In this document: positions 36,953-45,822 of the stretch, piece after piece
Position numbering within the stretch: position 1 is the stretch's first letter
How the letters are laid out: each line of letters starts with the position of its first letter
Origin: Comamonas testosteroni TK102
Lineage (GTDB): Bacteria; Pseudomonadota; Gammaproteobacteria; Burkholderiales; Burkholderiaceae_C
DNA: 64,000 nucleotides
Assembly: GCF_000739375.1 (NCBI RefSeq)
Contig: NZ_CP006704.1
Span: 620,001 to 684,000, forward strand
Reading direction: 5' to 3'
Notes under the pieces: model-generated
Databases searched by the model: none
What the model was told of the DNA's origin: nothing
What the model saw: the letters and a program-made list of their open reading frames with translations, nothing else
Program-made: the position numbers and the translations under genes

Positions 36953-37674
36953 ACCGTCCATCATTGGCAGGTGCTGTGCACCTGCATGGCTTCAGCCGCA
37001 GCTTTCATGGCAAGCAGGTGCTCGACGACCTCGGGCTTGATATTGCGCCGGGGCAGTTCGTGGCGCTGCTGGGAGAGTCGGGCTCCGGCAAGACCACGCT
37101 GTTGCGCGCATTGGCCGGTCTGGATGTCGAGGCCCGGAGTTCGGGGACGGCGGTTGCACACGGCAATGTGTCCGTGCTGTTCCAGGATTCGCGCCTGCTG
37201 CCCTGGCTGACGGTGCTGGACAACCTGACGCTGGGTCTGGACGCCCAGGCTGTCCGGCCTGCCGCAGCGCAGTTGCTGCGCGAGGTGGGGCTGGCAGACA
37301 AGGCTGCGGCCTGGCCCGCCAGCTTGTCGGGCGGGCAAAAGCAGCGCGCGGCACTGGCTCGCTCCTTGCTGCGCGAGCCGCATGTGCTGCTGGCCGACGA
37401 GCCTTTTGGTGCCCTCGATGCGCTGACCCGCCTGCGCATGCAGGGCCTGCTGCGGCGCATGGTGGAGCGCGTGCGCCCGACGGTGATCCTGGTCACCCAC
37501 GATGTGGATGAATCCCTGCTGCTGGCAGACCGGATTCTGGTGCTCAGGGACGGAAAGATCGCCGAAGACCATGCGCTGGATCTGGCCCATCCGCGGCGCC
37601 CCGACCACCCTGCTTTCATGCAGCTGCGCGCGACCTTGCTGCGCAGTCTGGGTGTGGAAGCCGAATTTGTCTGA
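36949..37674 (+). CDS. ABC transporter ATP-binding protein (SsuB-like)
   Basis: This ATPase powers the importer. The 241 residues contain Walker A G-E-S-G-S-G-K-T-T (about 43-51), a Q-loop in V-L-F-Q-D-S-R-L-L, the ABC signature L-S-G-G-Q-K-Q-R (about 127-134), Walker B V-L-L-A-D-E-P-F and the H-loop T-H-D-V-D-E. L-P-W-x-x-V-x-D-N after the Q-loop is typical of the taurine/nitrate/sulfonate group. The ATG overlaps the permease stop (ATGA). Confidence 0.95.
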   Translation: MNRPSLAGAVHLHGFSRSFHGKQVLDDLGLDIAPGQFVALLGESGSGKTTLLRALAGLDVEARSSGTAVAHGNVSVLFQDSRLLPWLTVLDNLTLGLDAQAVRPAAAQLLREVGLADKAAAWPASLSGGQKQRAALARSLLREPHVLLADEPFGALDALTRLRMQGLLRRMVERVRPTVILVTHDVDESLLLADRILVLRDGKIAEDHALDLAHPRRPDHPAFMQLRATLLRSLGVEAEFV

Positions 37675-37687
37675 AAGAAGCTGTGCC

Positions 37688-39040
37688 ATGACGCGACAAC
37701 TACACCTGAACCTGTTTCTGATGACGCGAGGCCACCATGAAGGTGCCTGGCGTCACCCCGGCGCCAATCCCAAGGCACTGACCGACCTGCAACTGTATGT
37801 GGATGCTGCCCGCATTGCAGAGGCCGCCAAGTTCGATGCCGTGTTTCTGGCCGACGGGCTGGTCGGGCCCGACAGCGGGCAAATGGCCTCTTCGGGTCAG
37901 CTCGAGCCGTTGCTGCTGCTGGCGGCGCTGGCGCAGCATACCGAGCGTATCGGGCTGATCGGAACGGCTTCCACCACCTACAGCCTGCCCTATACGCTGG
38001 CGCGGCAGTTCGCCACGCTGGACCACCTGTCCAAGGGCCGGGCAGGCTGGAATATCGTGACCTCCTGGTTGCCTCGGGCCGGCGAAAACTACGGACTGCA
38101 GCAGAATGTCGAGCATGCCGAGCGCTACCGCATCGCCGAGGAATTCGTGGCCGCAGTGGATGCGCTGTGGCGCAGCTTTCCGGGCGCTGCGGTGGTGGAC
38201 GATGCCGCATCGGGCCAGTACCTGGACATCGGCCAGGTGCGCCCCGTCAACTATGCGGGCACGCATATCCGTACGCGCGGACCGCTGAATGTGCCGGGCA
38301 GCCCCCAGGGCCGTCCGGTACTGGTGCAGGCCGGCCAGTCCGATACCGGCCGGGCCTTTGCCGCGCAATGGGCCGAGGCCATATTCACGGCGCATGGCAG
38401 CAAGGAGTCGGCGCAAGGCTTTTATGCCGATATCAAGGGACAGGCGAGGGCGCTGGGGCGCCGGGCCGAGGATATCGTGATCCTGCCGGGCATCAGCGCC
38501 GCGATCGGCTCCACGGAGTACGAAGCCCGCCAGGTGTGGGAGGAGCTCGACAGCCTGACCAGCATCGAAGTGGGGCTGGGACGTCTGTCGGCCCGCTTTG
38601 GTGGCCATGATTTCAGCGGCCTGCCGCTGGACCGCCGCCTCACGCGCGATGACTTTCCAGACCCCGCGCTGGTGGAAGCTTCCAAGAGCCGCGCCATAGG
38701 CTATGTGGAGACCACGCTGCGCGACGGGCTCACGCTGCGTCAGCTGCTCAAGCGGCTGGCAGGCGCGCGCGGGCATCTTGCGATTGCCGGCACGCCCGAG
38801 CAGGTGGCGGACACGATCGAAGACTGGTTCCGCACGGGTGCTGCCGATGGTTTCAATGTGATGCCACCGGTGATCACGCAACAGCTGGAGCTGTTTGCCA
38901 GCGAGGTCGTACCCATTTTGCGCAAGCGTGGGCTGTTCCGCAGCGACTACCAGAGCAGCACGCTGCGCGGCCATTTCGGCTTGCCCGATCTGCCGGCCGT
39001 GCAGCACAGGCTGCAGGCGGATGCCGCAGTAGCGGCCTGA
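37688..39040 (+). CDS. LLM-class FMN-dependent monooxygenase (NtaA/SnaA/DszA-like)
   Basis: This is a flavin-dependent monooxygenase of the bacterial luciferase-like superfamily, 450 residues. The TIM-barrel opening is L-H-L-N-L-F-L-M-T-R-G-H-H-E. The NtaA/SnaA/DszA group shows G-R-A-G-W-N-I-V-T-S (about 118-127) and E-N-Y-G, both present. Such enzymes cleave C-S or C-N bonds using reduced FMN from a separate reductase, which is not found here. It follows the ABC importer genes by 13 bp. Together they suggest uptake and desulfonation, or similar attack, of an organic sulfur or amine source; this is inferred. Confidence 0.9.
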   Translation: MTRQLHLNLFLMTRGHHEGAWRHPGANPKALTDLQLYVDAARIAEAAKFDAVFLADGLVGPDSGQMASSGQLEPLLLLAALAQHTERIGLIGTASTTYSLPYTLARQFATLDHLSKGRAGWNIVTSWLPRAGENYGLQQNVEHAERYRIAEEFVAAVDALWRSFPGAAVVDDAASGQYLDIGQVRPVNYAGTHIRTRGPLNVPGSPQGRPVLVQAGQSDTGRAFAAQWAEAIFTAHGSKESAQGFYADIKGQARALGRRAEDIVILPGISAAIGSTEYEARQVWEELDSLTSIEVGLGRLSARFGGHDFSGLPLDRRLTRDDFPDPALVEASKSRAIGYVETTLRDGLTLRQLLKRLAGARGHLAIAGTPEQVADTIEDWFRTGAADGFNVMPPVITQQLELFASEVVPILRKRGLFRSDYQSSTLRGHFGLPDLPAVQHRLQADAAVAA

Positions 39041-39073
39041 GCCTGCAGGCGGGAGGACAGCCGGCTATCAGTC

Positions 39074-40213
39074 TCAGGCGGGGTGGATGGCGCCCAGAAT
39101 GCGCGGGCCGCCGGCGCCCGTCACGCTGGCCAGATTGCCGGGCAGGCCCAGCAGGCACTGGCGTGCCAGCCAGGCAAAGGCAGCGGCTTCCACTTCCAGC
39201 GGGGGCAGGCCGCGCTCAGCCGTGGAGCTCACCTTCACGCCCGGCAGCAAGGCGGCCAGGCGTTGCATCAGATAGGTATTGAGTGCACCGCCGCCGCATA
39301 CCAGCAGTTCGGTGCCGCCCCTGCCGAAACGCCGGACGGCATGGGCGCAACTGGCGGCGGTGAATTCGGTAAGGCTTGCCTGCACATCGACCGCAGCGGC
39401 CTGCGCCGCATGCTGCTGCAGATGCCGCTCCAGCCAGTCGGCGTGAAACAGATCGCGCCCCGTGCTCTTGGGCGGCTCCTGGGCCAGATAGGGATCGCCC
39501 AGCATGGCGGCCAGCAGCTCGGGAAGGACCTTGCCGCTGGCAGCCCACCGGCCGCTCTCGTCATAGCCCTTGCCGGTATGGCGCAGGCACCAGCCGTCCA
39601 TCAGTGCATTGCCGGTGCCGGTATCGAAGCCGAGCACCGAGCCGTCGGCACCCAGCACGCTGAGATTGGCAATGCCGCCGATATTGAGCACCAGGGCTGT
39701 TTCCCCGGGCTTGCCGAACACGCTTTGGTGAAAGGCCGGCACCAGTGGCGCACCCTGACCGCCCGCCGCCAGATCACGGCTGCGCAGATCGGCGACGACG
39801 GTGATGCCGGTCAGCTCGGCCAGCAGGGCGGGGTTGTTGAGCTGCAGCGTATAGCCCGTGCCATCGAACATCTGGGGGCGGTGGCGCACGGTTTGCCCGT
39901 GGGCACCTATGGCGGCGATCTGCCCGGCCCGGGCGCCGGCAGTGGTCAGCAGCAGCTGCACTACCTGCGCATAGTGGCGCACCAGTGCATTGGCGGCCAG
40001 GGCGGCGCGATGCAGTTCATCCTGGCCGTCGGCAGTATTGAGGGCCAGCAGCTCGGCGCGCAATGCCGCGCCGAAGCCGCAGCTGGCATGTTGCAGCACC
40101 TGGGTGCCACGGCTGAAGTCCACGAGAACCCCATCGACGCCATCCAGCGAGGTGCCGGACATCAGGCCGATATAGAGAGGGCTTTGGGCGGCTTGTTCAA
40201 TGGCATTGGGCAT
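39074..40213 (-). CDS. anmK: Anhydro-N-acetylmuramic acid kinase
   Basis: AnmK phosphorylates and opens 1,6-anhydroMurNAc in cell-wall recycling. The 379-residue protein has the phosphate-binding M-S-G-T-S-L-D-G-V-D (about 18-27), D-L-R-S-R-D-L-A-A-G-G-Q-G-A-P-L and G-F-D-T-G-T-G-N segments of the family. Start at ATG 40213. It is the next minus-strand gene after an M23 cell-wall peptidase and is separated from it by a terminator. Confidence 0.95.
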   Translation of the reverse strand: MPNAIEQAAQSPLYIGLMSGTSLDGVDGVLVDFSRGTQVLQHASCGFGAALRAELLALNTADGQDELHRAALAANALVRHYAQVVQLLLTTAGARAGQIAAIGAHGQTVRHRPQMFDGTGYTLQLNNPALLAELTGITVVADLRSRDLAAGGQGAPLVPAFHQSVFGKPGETALVLNIGGIANLSVLGADGSVLGFDTGTGNALMDGWCLRHTGKGYDESGRWAASGKVLPELLAAMLGDPYLAQEPPKSTGRDLFHADWLERHLQQHAAQAAAVDVQASLTEFTAASCAHAVRRFGRGGTELLVCGGGALNTYLMQRLAALLPGVKVSSTAERGLPPLEVEAAAFAWLARQCLLGLPGNLASVTGAGGPRILGAIHPA

Positions 40214-40311
40214 GGCAGATCGGAAGGTAGGCTTACGGTTTTACTATCTTAGCTGTAGCGTTCGGTGCATGTCTGATGGGCGCTGCCAACGATCTTCATG
40301 CGCAAATGAAA

Positions 40312-40334
40312 AAGGGCTGCAATCTGCAGCCCTT
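40312..40334 (-). terminator. Rho-independent terminator after the M23 peptidase gene
   Basis: A 10-bp perfect stem (AAGGGCTGCA / TGCAGCCCTT) with a 3-nt loop is followed on the minus strand by TTTTT. It lies 22 bp after the peptidase stop and before anmK, so anmK probably has its own promoter. Confidence 0.88.
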
Positions 40335-40355
40335 GGTGTGCATGGCGACGCTGGC

Positions 40356-41714
40356 TCAGCGCGCGCTGGCCACGGCATACGATTGCGTGCCGGCGTTGAG
40401 TTCGATGCGCATCTGCGCGGCCTGCTGCTCGAAGGCCGGGCGGGCGGCCTTGGAGATGGGCTGGGCGGCGTCGGAGATCTGGGCAATGGTCAGCGGATCG
40501 CGCTGCTCGCCCTTGTCGCGGAACTCGAAGTGCAGATGAGGGCCGGTGGCCCAGCCCGTGGAGCCCACGGCGCCGATGATGTCGCCCTGGTCCACGCGCT
40601 GACCGCGCTTGACGTCAATGCGGCTCAGGTGGGCATAGACGGTGGTGTGCTGGTTGGCGTGGTCGACAAAGATCACATTGCCGTAACCGTTCTGCACGCC
40701 GGCAAAGGACACGACGCCGTCGCCCACGGTACGCACCTTGGTGCCGGTGGGAGCCGCAAAGTCGGTGCCCAGATGAGCGCGCCAGGTTTTCTGGATGGGG
40801 TGGACCCGCATGGAGAAGCCGCTGCTGATGCGCGAGAACTCCACGGGATAGTTCAGATAGGCCTGGCGCAGGCTCTTGCCGTCCAGCGTGTAGTAGGCGC
40901 CCTTCTTGCCGGCTTCCTGGAACCACATGGCCTGATGCGACTTGCCATTGTTGTAGAACTCGGTGCTCAGCACGCGGCCGGCACGCAGTGGCTCGCCATC
41001 GGCTTCCAGCGATTCATAGACCACCGCAAATCGGTCACCCTTGCGCAGGCCGCGGCGGAAGTCGAGCTCGCCCTGGAAGATGTCGGCCATCTGCATGGAG
41101 ATGCTGTCGGGAATGTCGGAGGCATCCGTGGCGGCAAAGAAGGAGGAGCGAATCACGCCACCGGCCAGACGCGGGCTGGCCGTGAGCTTGCCGGTCTCGA
41201 TCTTGGATTGCAGCTTGCCGTCCACGCGCTCCACGGTCAGGCGCTGGAAGCTGCCATCTTCGCCAGGAGCCCAGCGCACGGTCAGCTGGCTCAGTTGCTG
41301 GTCGGGCGTGGTTTCGGCGGACACCAGGCGGCCGGCGCGGCCCAGCACGTTCTGGCGCACGGCATCGTTGCTGCGCATGAAGGCTGCGGCCTGCGGATCG
41401 GCAATGCCAAGGCGCTGCAGCAGCGACTCGGTCGTGTCGTTGGCACGGGTGTATTCGGAACGGTAGAGGGAGAAGGACTGCAGATCCGTCAGATCGGCCA
41501 GATCCTGGCCGGCGGCCAGGGAGGTGACGGGTTCGGTCAGTGTGCGTACGGGAAGGTCGGCGGGGTCGGGCCCCAGGCTGGCCACTGCAAAGGCACCGCT
41601 GCCACCGGTCAGCAAAACAGTCGCCAGCGCGGCCGTGGCGCGCTTGGGGTGTTTTTGCAGAGCCGATGTCAGCCGTGCGATCAGAGCACCGCCGGCATTT
41701 TTCAAGCCAGTCAT
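40356..41714 (-). CDS. M23-family peptidoglycan DD-metallopeptidase (MepM-like)
   Basis: This is a zinc endopeptidase that cuts peptidoglycan cross-links, anchored by one N-terminal membrane segment (about residues 25-45). The LytM domain has the zinc ligands H-L-G-T-D (His and Asp) and H-L-H-F-E-F at the C-terminal side. The region before it (about 60-300) matches the OapA/Csd3-type N-terminal domains. ATG 41714 gives 452 residues, with AAGGAT 11 bp upstream. An in-frame ATG at 41807 would add 31 residues but reaches toward the divergent tyrS promoter. It is divergent from tyrS. Confidence 0.88.
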   Translation of the reverse strand: MTGLKNAGGALIARLTSALQKHPKRATAALATVLLTGGSGAFAVASLGPDPADLPVRTLTEPVTSLAAGQDLADLTDLQSFSLYRSEYTRANDTTESLLQRLGIADPQAAAFMRSNDAVRQNVLGRAGRLVSAETTPDQQLSQLTVRWAPGEDGSFQRLTVERVDGKLQSKIETGKLTASPRLAGGVIRSSFFAATDASDIPDSISMQMADIFQGELDFRRGLRKGDRFAVVYESLEADGEPLRAGRVLSTEFYNNGKSHQAMWFQEAGKKGAYYTLDGKSLRQAYLNYPVEFSRISSGFSMRVHPIQKTWRAHLGTDFAAPTGTKVRTVGDGVVSFAGVQNGYGNVIFVDHANQHTTVYAHLSRIDVKRGQRVDQGDIIGAVGSTGWATGPHLHFEFRDKGEQRDPLTIAQISDAAQPISKAARPAFEQQAAQMRIELNAGTQSYAVASAR

Positions 41715-41840
41715 CAAAACATCAAATCCTTGGGAAAGCGTGTCGGTGGAGTTGGTATTTGTTACGACTGACACGTCTCCAGCAGCTCTACCGTGCCATA
41801 AGTCCATCCAAAGAGGTCTTTATGAGGGAGCAGTCTAGAA

Positions 41841-41871
41841 TTGACCGTAACACCAAACCTCTAAGTATATC
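41841..41871 (+). promoter_or_regulatory. Candidate promoter for tyrS
   Basis: TTGACC at 41841 and TATATC at 41866 are 19 bp apart, slightly wide for a sigma-70 promoter, about 35 bp before the tyrS start. This is the only good -35-like box in the 191-bp divergent gap. Confidence 0.35.
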
Positions 41872-41905
41872 GGCCGCGTCCTACCTCGCCTGCCGAAAAA
41901 CCCTT

Positions 41906-43138
41906 ATGAATCAATCTGCTGTTACAAGTTTTCCCGTGACCGACAGAGTGAACCAGGCGCTGGAAGTCACTCTGCGTGGAGTCGATGAGCTGCTGCCCAA
42001 GGACGAGTGGGTCCAGAAACTGGCCAGGTCCGAAGCCACCGGTGTGCCCCTGCGCATCAAGCTGGGCCTGGACCCGACAGCTCCCGACATCCACCTGGGG
42101 CACACCGTGGTGCTCAACAAGATGCGCCAGCTGCAGGACCTGGGTCATCAGGTGATCTTTCTGATCGGCGACTTCACCACGCTGATCGGCGACCCTTCGG
42201 GCCGCAACTCCACGCGTCCGCCGCTGACGGCCGAGCAGATCAAGGCCAACGCCGAGACTTATTACACCCAGGCCGCCAAGGTGCTGGACCCGGCCAGGAC
42301 CGAGGTGCGCTACAACAGCGAGTGGTGCGACCAGCTGGGCGCGCGCGGCATGATCCAGCTGTCGGCCAAGTACACGGTGGCGCGCATGATGGAGCGCAAC
42401 GACTTCCATACGCGCTTCACCGACGGCAGCTCCATCAGCCTGCACGAGTTTCTCTATCCGCTGCTGCAGGGCTATGACTCGGTGGCGCTCAAGTCCGATC
42501 TGGAGCTGGGCGGCACCGATCAGAAGTTCAATCTGATGATGGGCAGACATCTGCAGGCCGAGTATGGTCAGGAGCAGCAGTGTGTGCTCACAATGCCTTT
42601 GCTGGTGGGCCTGGATGGCGTGCACAAGATGTCCAAGTCCAAGAACAACTACATCGGCATCACCGAGGACGCCAACACCATGTTCGCCAAGGTGCTGTCG
42701 ATCTCGGACGAGCTGATGTGGGACTGGTACACCCTGCTGTCCTTCAAGAGCCTGGCCGATATCGCCGCGCTCAAGGCCGAGATCGAGGCCGGCGGCAACC
42801 CCAAGCATGCCAAGGTGGCCCTGGCCAAGGAAATCACCGCACGCTTCCACAGCGCAGCGGCGGCCGAGGCGGCCGAGCAGGATTTCATCAACCGCTCCAA
42901 GGGCGGCATCCCCGATGACATCCCTGAAATCAACCTGCCCGGTGCTCCGCTGGGTATTGGTGCGCTGGTCAAGCAGGCCAATCTGGCTGCATCGACCGGC
43001 GAAGCCAACCGCCTGATCGATGGCGGCGGCGTGCGCATCGACGGCAACGTCATCAGCGACCGCGCACTGAAGCTGGATGCCGGCACCTTTGTGCTGCAGG
43101 TGGGCAAGCGCAAGTTTGCGCGTGTCACGCTGAGCTGA
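41906..43138 (+). CDS. tyrS: Tyrosine--tRNA ligase
   Basis: This enzyme charges tRNA-Tyr. The 410-residue class I synthetase carries the HIGH-type motif H-L-G-H (about 53-56), the KMSKS loop K-M-S-K-S (about 240-244) and a C-terminal S4 RNA-binding domain with [15 protein letters not shown] 41906 ([11 protein letters not shown]) was chosen, and the upstream open frame is not protein-like. It is divergent from the M23 peptidase gene. A palindromic repeat plus T run after the gene may serve as its terminator. Confidence 0.96.
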   Translation: MNQSAVTSFPVTDRVNQALEVTLRGVDELLPKDEWVQKLARSEATGVPLRIKLGLDPTAPDIHLGHTVVLNKMRQLQDLGHQVIFLIGDFTTLIGDPSGRNSTRPPLTAEQIKANAETYYTQAAKVLDPARTEVRYNSEWCDQLGARGMIQLSAKYTVARMMERNDFHTRFTDGSSISLHEFLYPLLQGYDSVALKSDLELGGTDQKFNLMMGRHLQAEYGQEQQCVLTMPLLVGLDGVHKMSKSKNNYIGITEDANTMFAKVLSISDELMWDWYTLLSFKSLADIAALKAEIEAGGNPKHAKVALAKEITARFHSAAAAEAAEQDFINRSKGGIPDDIPEINLPGAPLGIGALVKQANLAASTGEANRLIDGGGVRIDGNVISDRALKLDAGTFVLQVGKRKFARVTLS

Positions 43139-43219
43139 GCGGCGCGTCACCGCTGCGCGCAATAGGGCAAGGCGCCGTCCTTGCCGACATGGTCTGTCGA
43201 AGGTATCAGCCATCAAAAT

Positions 43220-43303
43220 GAGAGCTGCTTACGCTTGATACATCTACGTTTCAATTCATTTTGTATTTGAAACAATGGTGGATCAAGCGTTGGCAGCTCT
43301 CTT
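43220..43303 (+). repeat. 84-bp palindromic dispersed element, copy 4, probable tyrS terminator
   Basis: Arms GAGAGCTGCTTACGCTTGAT and ATCAAGCGTTGGCAGCTCTC are nearly perfect inverted repeats, with GTTTCAA facing TTGAAAC in the centre. A run of T follows on the plus strand (about 43302-43308), so this copy has the form of a terminator for tyrS and abuts the stop of the converging LysR gene. Confidence 0.75.
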
Positions 43304-43306
43304 TTT

Positions 43307-44287
43307 TTATGGGGTCGGCTCGCCCGCGCCCCGCATGGCGTCGCGTGTCTGGCGGGCTTGCTCCATCAGCCACTGACAGAAAGCCTGTACCTCGGGTCGC
43401 TCGCTGCTGCGCGGGCCTTGCAGCAGCCAGTACGACAGCGGCGACGCCAGGCGATGTTCGGGCAATACCTCGATCAGGCTGCCGGCCGCCAGCGCATCGG
43501 CCACCAGCGGCAGGCGCGCGATGGCCAGGCCCTGACCGGCCAGCGCGGCCTGCACGATCTGGTGGGCGTAGTTGAAGTACAGCCAGCGCGGCGGCTGCAG
43601 CTGGTCGCAGCCGTTGGCGGCAAACCAGCGCTGCCAGCTCAGCCACTCCAGCTGGGGCATGCGATGTACGTCGCCGGTTTCAATCAGCGTGTAGTGGGCC
43701 GCATCGGCGGGGCTGCGCACGGCAGGGCCGCTTCTGAGTAAGGTGGGGCTGGCGACCAGCACCAGCTCTTCACCGAACAGGGCCTTTGCCGAGGCATCGG
43801 AGACGCCGGCGCTGTAGCGTATGGCCAGGTCCACATCGGTGGTTTCCAGATCCACCACTGCGTCGCCCGTGTCGATGCGAATGTCGATATCGGGATGGGC
43901 GCGCTGGAACGCCTCCAGACGCGGAATCAGCCACATGGCGGCAAAGCTGGCCCAGGTGGTGATGGCCACGCTCTTGCGGCCCACGGTCTGGCGGATCTGG
44001 CGCACCGTGGCGTCGATCGACTCCAGTGCGGGTTGCGCCGCATGCAGCAGCTGGGCACCGGCCCCGGTCAGCTCCACGGCGCGCGAATGGCGCAGGAACA
44101 GCGGGATGCCCACCTCGTCTTCCAGCGACTGGATCTGGCGGCTGACAGCGGACTGGGTCAGCGCCAGCTCGTCCGCTGCGGCTCGAAAGTTCAGGTGCCG
44201 GGCCACGGCCAGAAAGGCGCGCAGATGGCCGGCACCGATGGCGCGGGTACGAAGCAGCGGAGTGGGGCTGGTGGTGGCATGAGGCAT
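43307..44287 (-). CDS. LysR-family transcriptional regulator (GcvA-like)
   Basis: This is a DNA-binding regulator with the standard LysR layout in 326 residues. The helix-turn-helix (about 22-80) contains F-R-A-A-A-D-E-L-A-L-T-Q-S-A-V-S-R-Q-I and the linker E-D-E-V-G-I-P-L-F. The effector-binding domain (about 105-310) has the D-V-D-L-A-I-R-Y motif common in the GcvA group. Start at ATG 44287. It is transcribed away from glmU, with about 100 bp between the starts. The target is unknown; glmU itself is possible but unsupported. Confidence 0.9.
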   Translation of the reverse strand: MPHATTSPTPLLRTRAIGAGHLRAFLAVARHLNFRAAADELALTQSAVSRQIQSLEDEVGIPLFLRHSRAVELTGAGAQLLHAAQPALESIDATVRQIRQTVGRKSVAITTWASFAAMWLIPRLEAFQRAHPDIDIRIDTGDAVVDLETTDVDLAIRYSAGVSDASAKALFGEELVLVASPTLLRSGPAVRSPADAAHYTLIETGDVHRMPQLEWLSWQRWFAANGCDQLQPPRWLYFNYAHQIVQAALAGQGLAIARLPLVADALAAGSLIEVLPEHRLASPLSYWLLQGPRSSERPEVQAFCQWLMEQARQTRDAMRGAGEPTP

Positions 44288-44391
44288 GGCAGGGCAAGCA
44301 TAAGGCGTTTGCAGCCACTGTTGCCCGCGCTTGCAGTTGCCGACGTCGGCTATGGGTCGATAATCAGGCGGTTTTCATCCCACAAATCAAT

Positions 44392-45822
44392 ATGACTGCA
44401 CCTCTGGACATCGTCGTCATGGCTGCCGGCAAAGGCACCCGCATGAAAAGCCGCCATCCCAAGGTGCTGCAAAAGCTGGCCGGTCGCGCCCTGTTGCAGC
44501 ATGTGCTGGACACCGCGGCGCAGCTCAAGGCGCGCTCGGCCGTGGTGGTGACGGGCCATGGTGCTGCGGAAGTGGAAGCTGCCATCACCACCGCCAATGG
44601 CGCGGATGGCTCCATGGACTTGAAGTTTGTGCGCCAGGAGCCCCAGCTGGGAACCGGCCATGCCGTGCAGCAGGCCGTGCCTGCGCTCAAGGACGATGGC
44701 CTGGTCGTGGTGCTGTCGGGTGATGTGCCGCTGACCCAGGCCGACACGCTGCAGGGTCTGCTCGATGCCGCAGGCAGCGACAAGATGGCGCTGCTCTCCG
44801 TGACCATGGCCGATCCCACGGGCTACGGCCGCATCGTGCGCAACGATGCCGGCACGGTGCAGCGCATCGTCGAGCAAAAGGACGCCAGCGAAGCCGAACG
44901 TGCCATCACCGAGATCTACAGCGGCATCATGGCCGTGCCTGCCAGGCATCTGACCGCATGGCTGGCCAGGCTCGACAACAACAATGCCCAGGGCGAGTAC
45001 TACCTGACCGATATCGTCGCCATGGCCGTGGCCGACGGCGTGCCCGTGGTGGGCCACCGCATTGCCGATGCACTGCAGGTGGCAGGCGTCAACAGTCCGC
45101 TGCAACTGGCAGAGCTGGAGCGGGCGCACCAGCTGCGCCAGGCGCGTCAGCTGATGGAGCAGGGCGTGCGCATGGCCGATCCTGCGCGCTTCGACCTGCG
45201 TGACGATGCTCGCGGCACCAAGGCCAGCCTGAGCTGCGGCCAGGATGTGGAAATCGACGTGAACTGCATCTTTGCCGGCAAGGTGACGATTGGTGCCGGC
45301 GCCAGGATCGGCGCCAACTGCCATCTCAGCAATGTGAGCATTGCCGACGATGCCGTGATCCATCCCTTCACCCACATCGACGGCGAGAAGGCCGGTGTGG
45401 AAGTGGGCCAGGGCGCGCTGATCGGACCGTTTGCCCGCCTGCGCCCCGGCGCCAAGCTGGGTCGAGAAGTGCATATCGGCAACTTCGTCGAGGTGAAGAA
45501 CTCCACCCTGGCCGACGGCGCCAAGGCCAATCACCTGGCCTACCTGGGCGATGCCACGGTGGGCGAACGCGTGAACTATGGCGCAGGCAGCATCACTGCC
45601 AACTATGACGGCGTGAACAAGCACCGCACCGTGATCGAGGCCGATGTGCATATCGGCAGCAACTGCGTGCTGGTGGCTCCCGTGACCATTGCCGCCGGCG
45701 GCACGGTGGGCGGCGGCTCCACCGTGACCAAGAACACCGAGGTGGGTGCCTTGACGGTCGGACGCGGCAGGCAGGTCAGCATCCGCAACTGGAAGCGCCC
45801 CGAAAAGCTGCCCAAAGCCTGA
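44392..45822 (+). CDS. glmU: Bifunctional UDP-GlcNAc pyrophosphorylase / glucosamine-1-phosphate acetyltransferase
   Basis: GlmU makes UDP-GlcNAc for peptidoglycan and lipopolysaccharide. In the 476 residues, the N-terminal uridyltransferase domain has the nucleotide loop A-A-G-K-G-T-R-M-K-S (about 11-20) and L-S-G-D-V-P-L. The C-terminal left-handed beta helix (about 265-450) has many hexapeptide repeats and the H-L-A-Y-L-G-D motif of the acetyltransferase site. The stop overlaps the start of a histidine kinase gene (TGATG). Confidence 0.96.
   Translation: MTAPLDIVVMAAGKGTRMKSRHPKVLQKLAGRALLQHVLDTAAQLKARSAVVVTGHGAAEVEAAITTANGADGSMDLKFVRQEPQLGTGHAVQQAVPALKDDGLVVVLSGDVPLTQADTLQGLLDAAGSDKMALLSVTMADPTGYGRIVRNDAGTVQRIVEQKDASEAERAITEIYSGIMAVPARHLTAWLARLDNNNAQGEYYLTDIVAMAVADGVPVVGHRIADALQVAGVNSPLQLAELERAHQLRQARQLMEQGVRMADPARFDLRDDARGTKASLSCGQDVEIDVNCIFAGKVTIGAGARIGANCHLSNVSIADDAVIHPFTHIDGEKAGVEVGQGALIGPFARLRPGAKLGREVHIGNFVEVKNSTLADGAKANHLAYLGDATVGERVNYGAGSITANYDGVNKHRTVIEADVHIGSNCVLVAPVTIAAGGTVGGGSTVTKNTEVGALTVGRGRQVSIRNWKRPEKLPKA

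Noticed and set aside
43158..43190. Possible hairpin GGCAAGG-CGCCGT-CCTTGCC after tyrS as terminator
   Set aside because: It has a short stem and no T run. The palindromic element just downstream, with a T run, is a better terminator.
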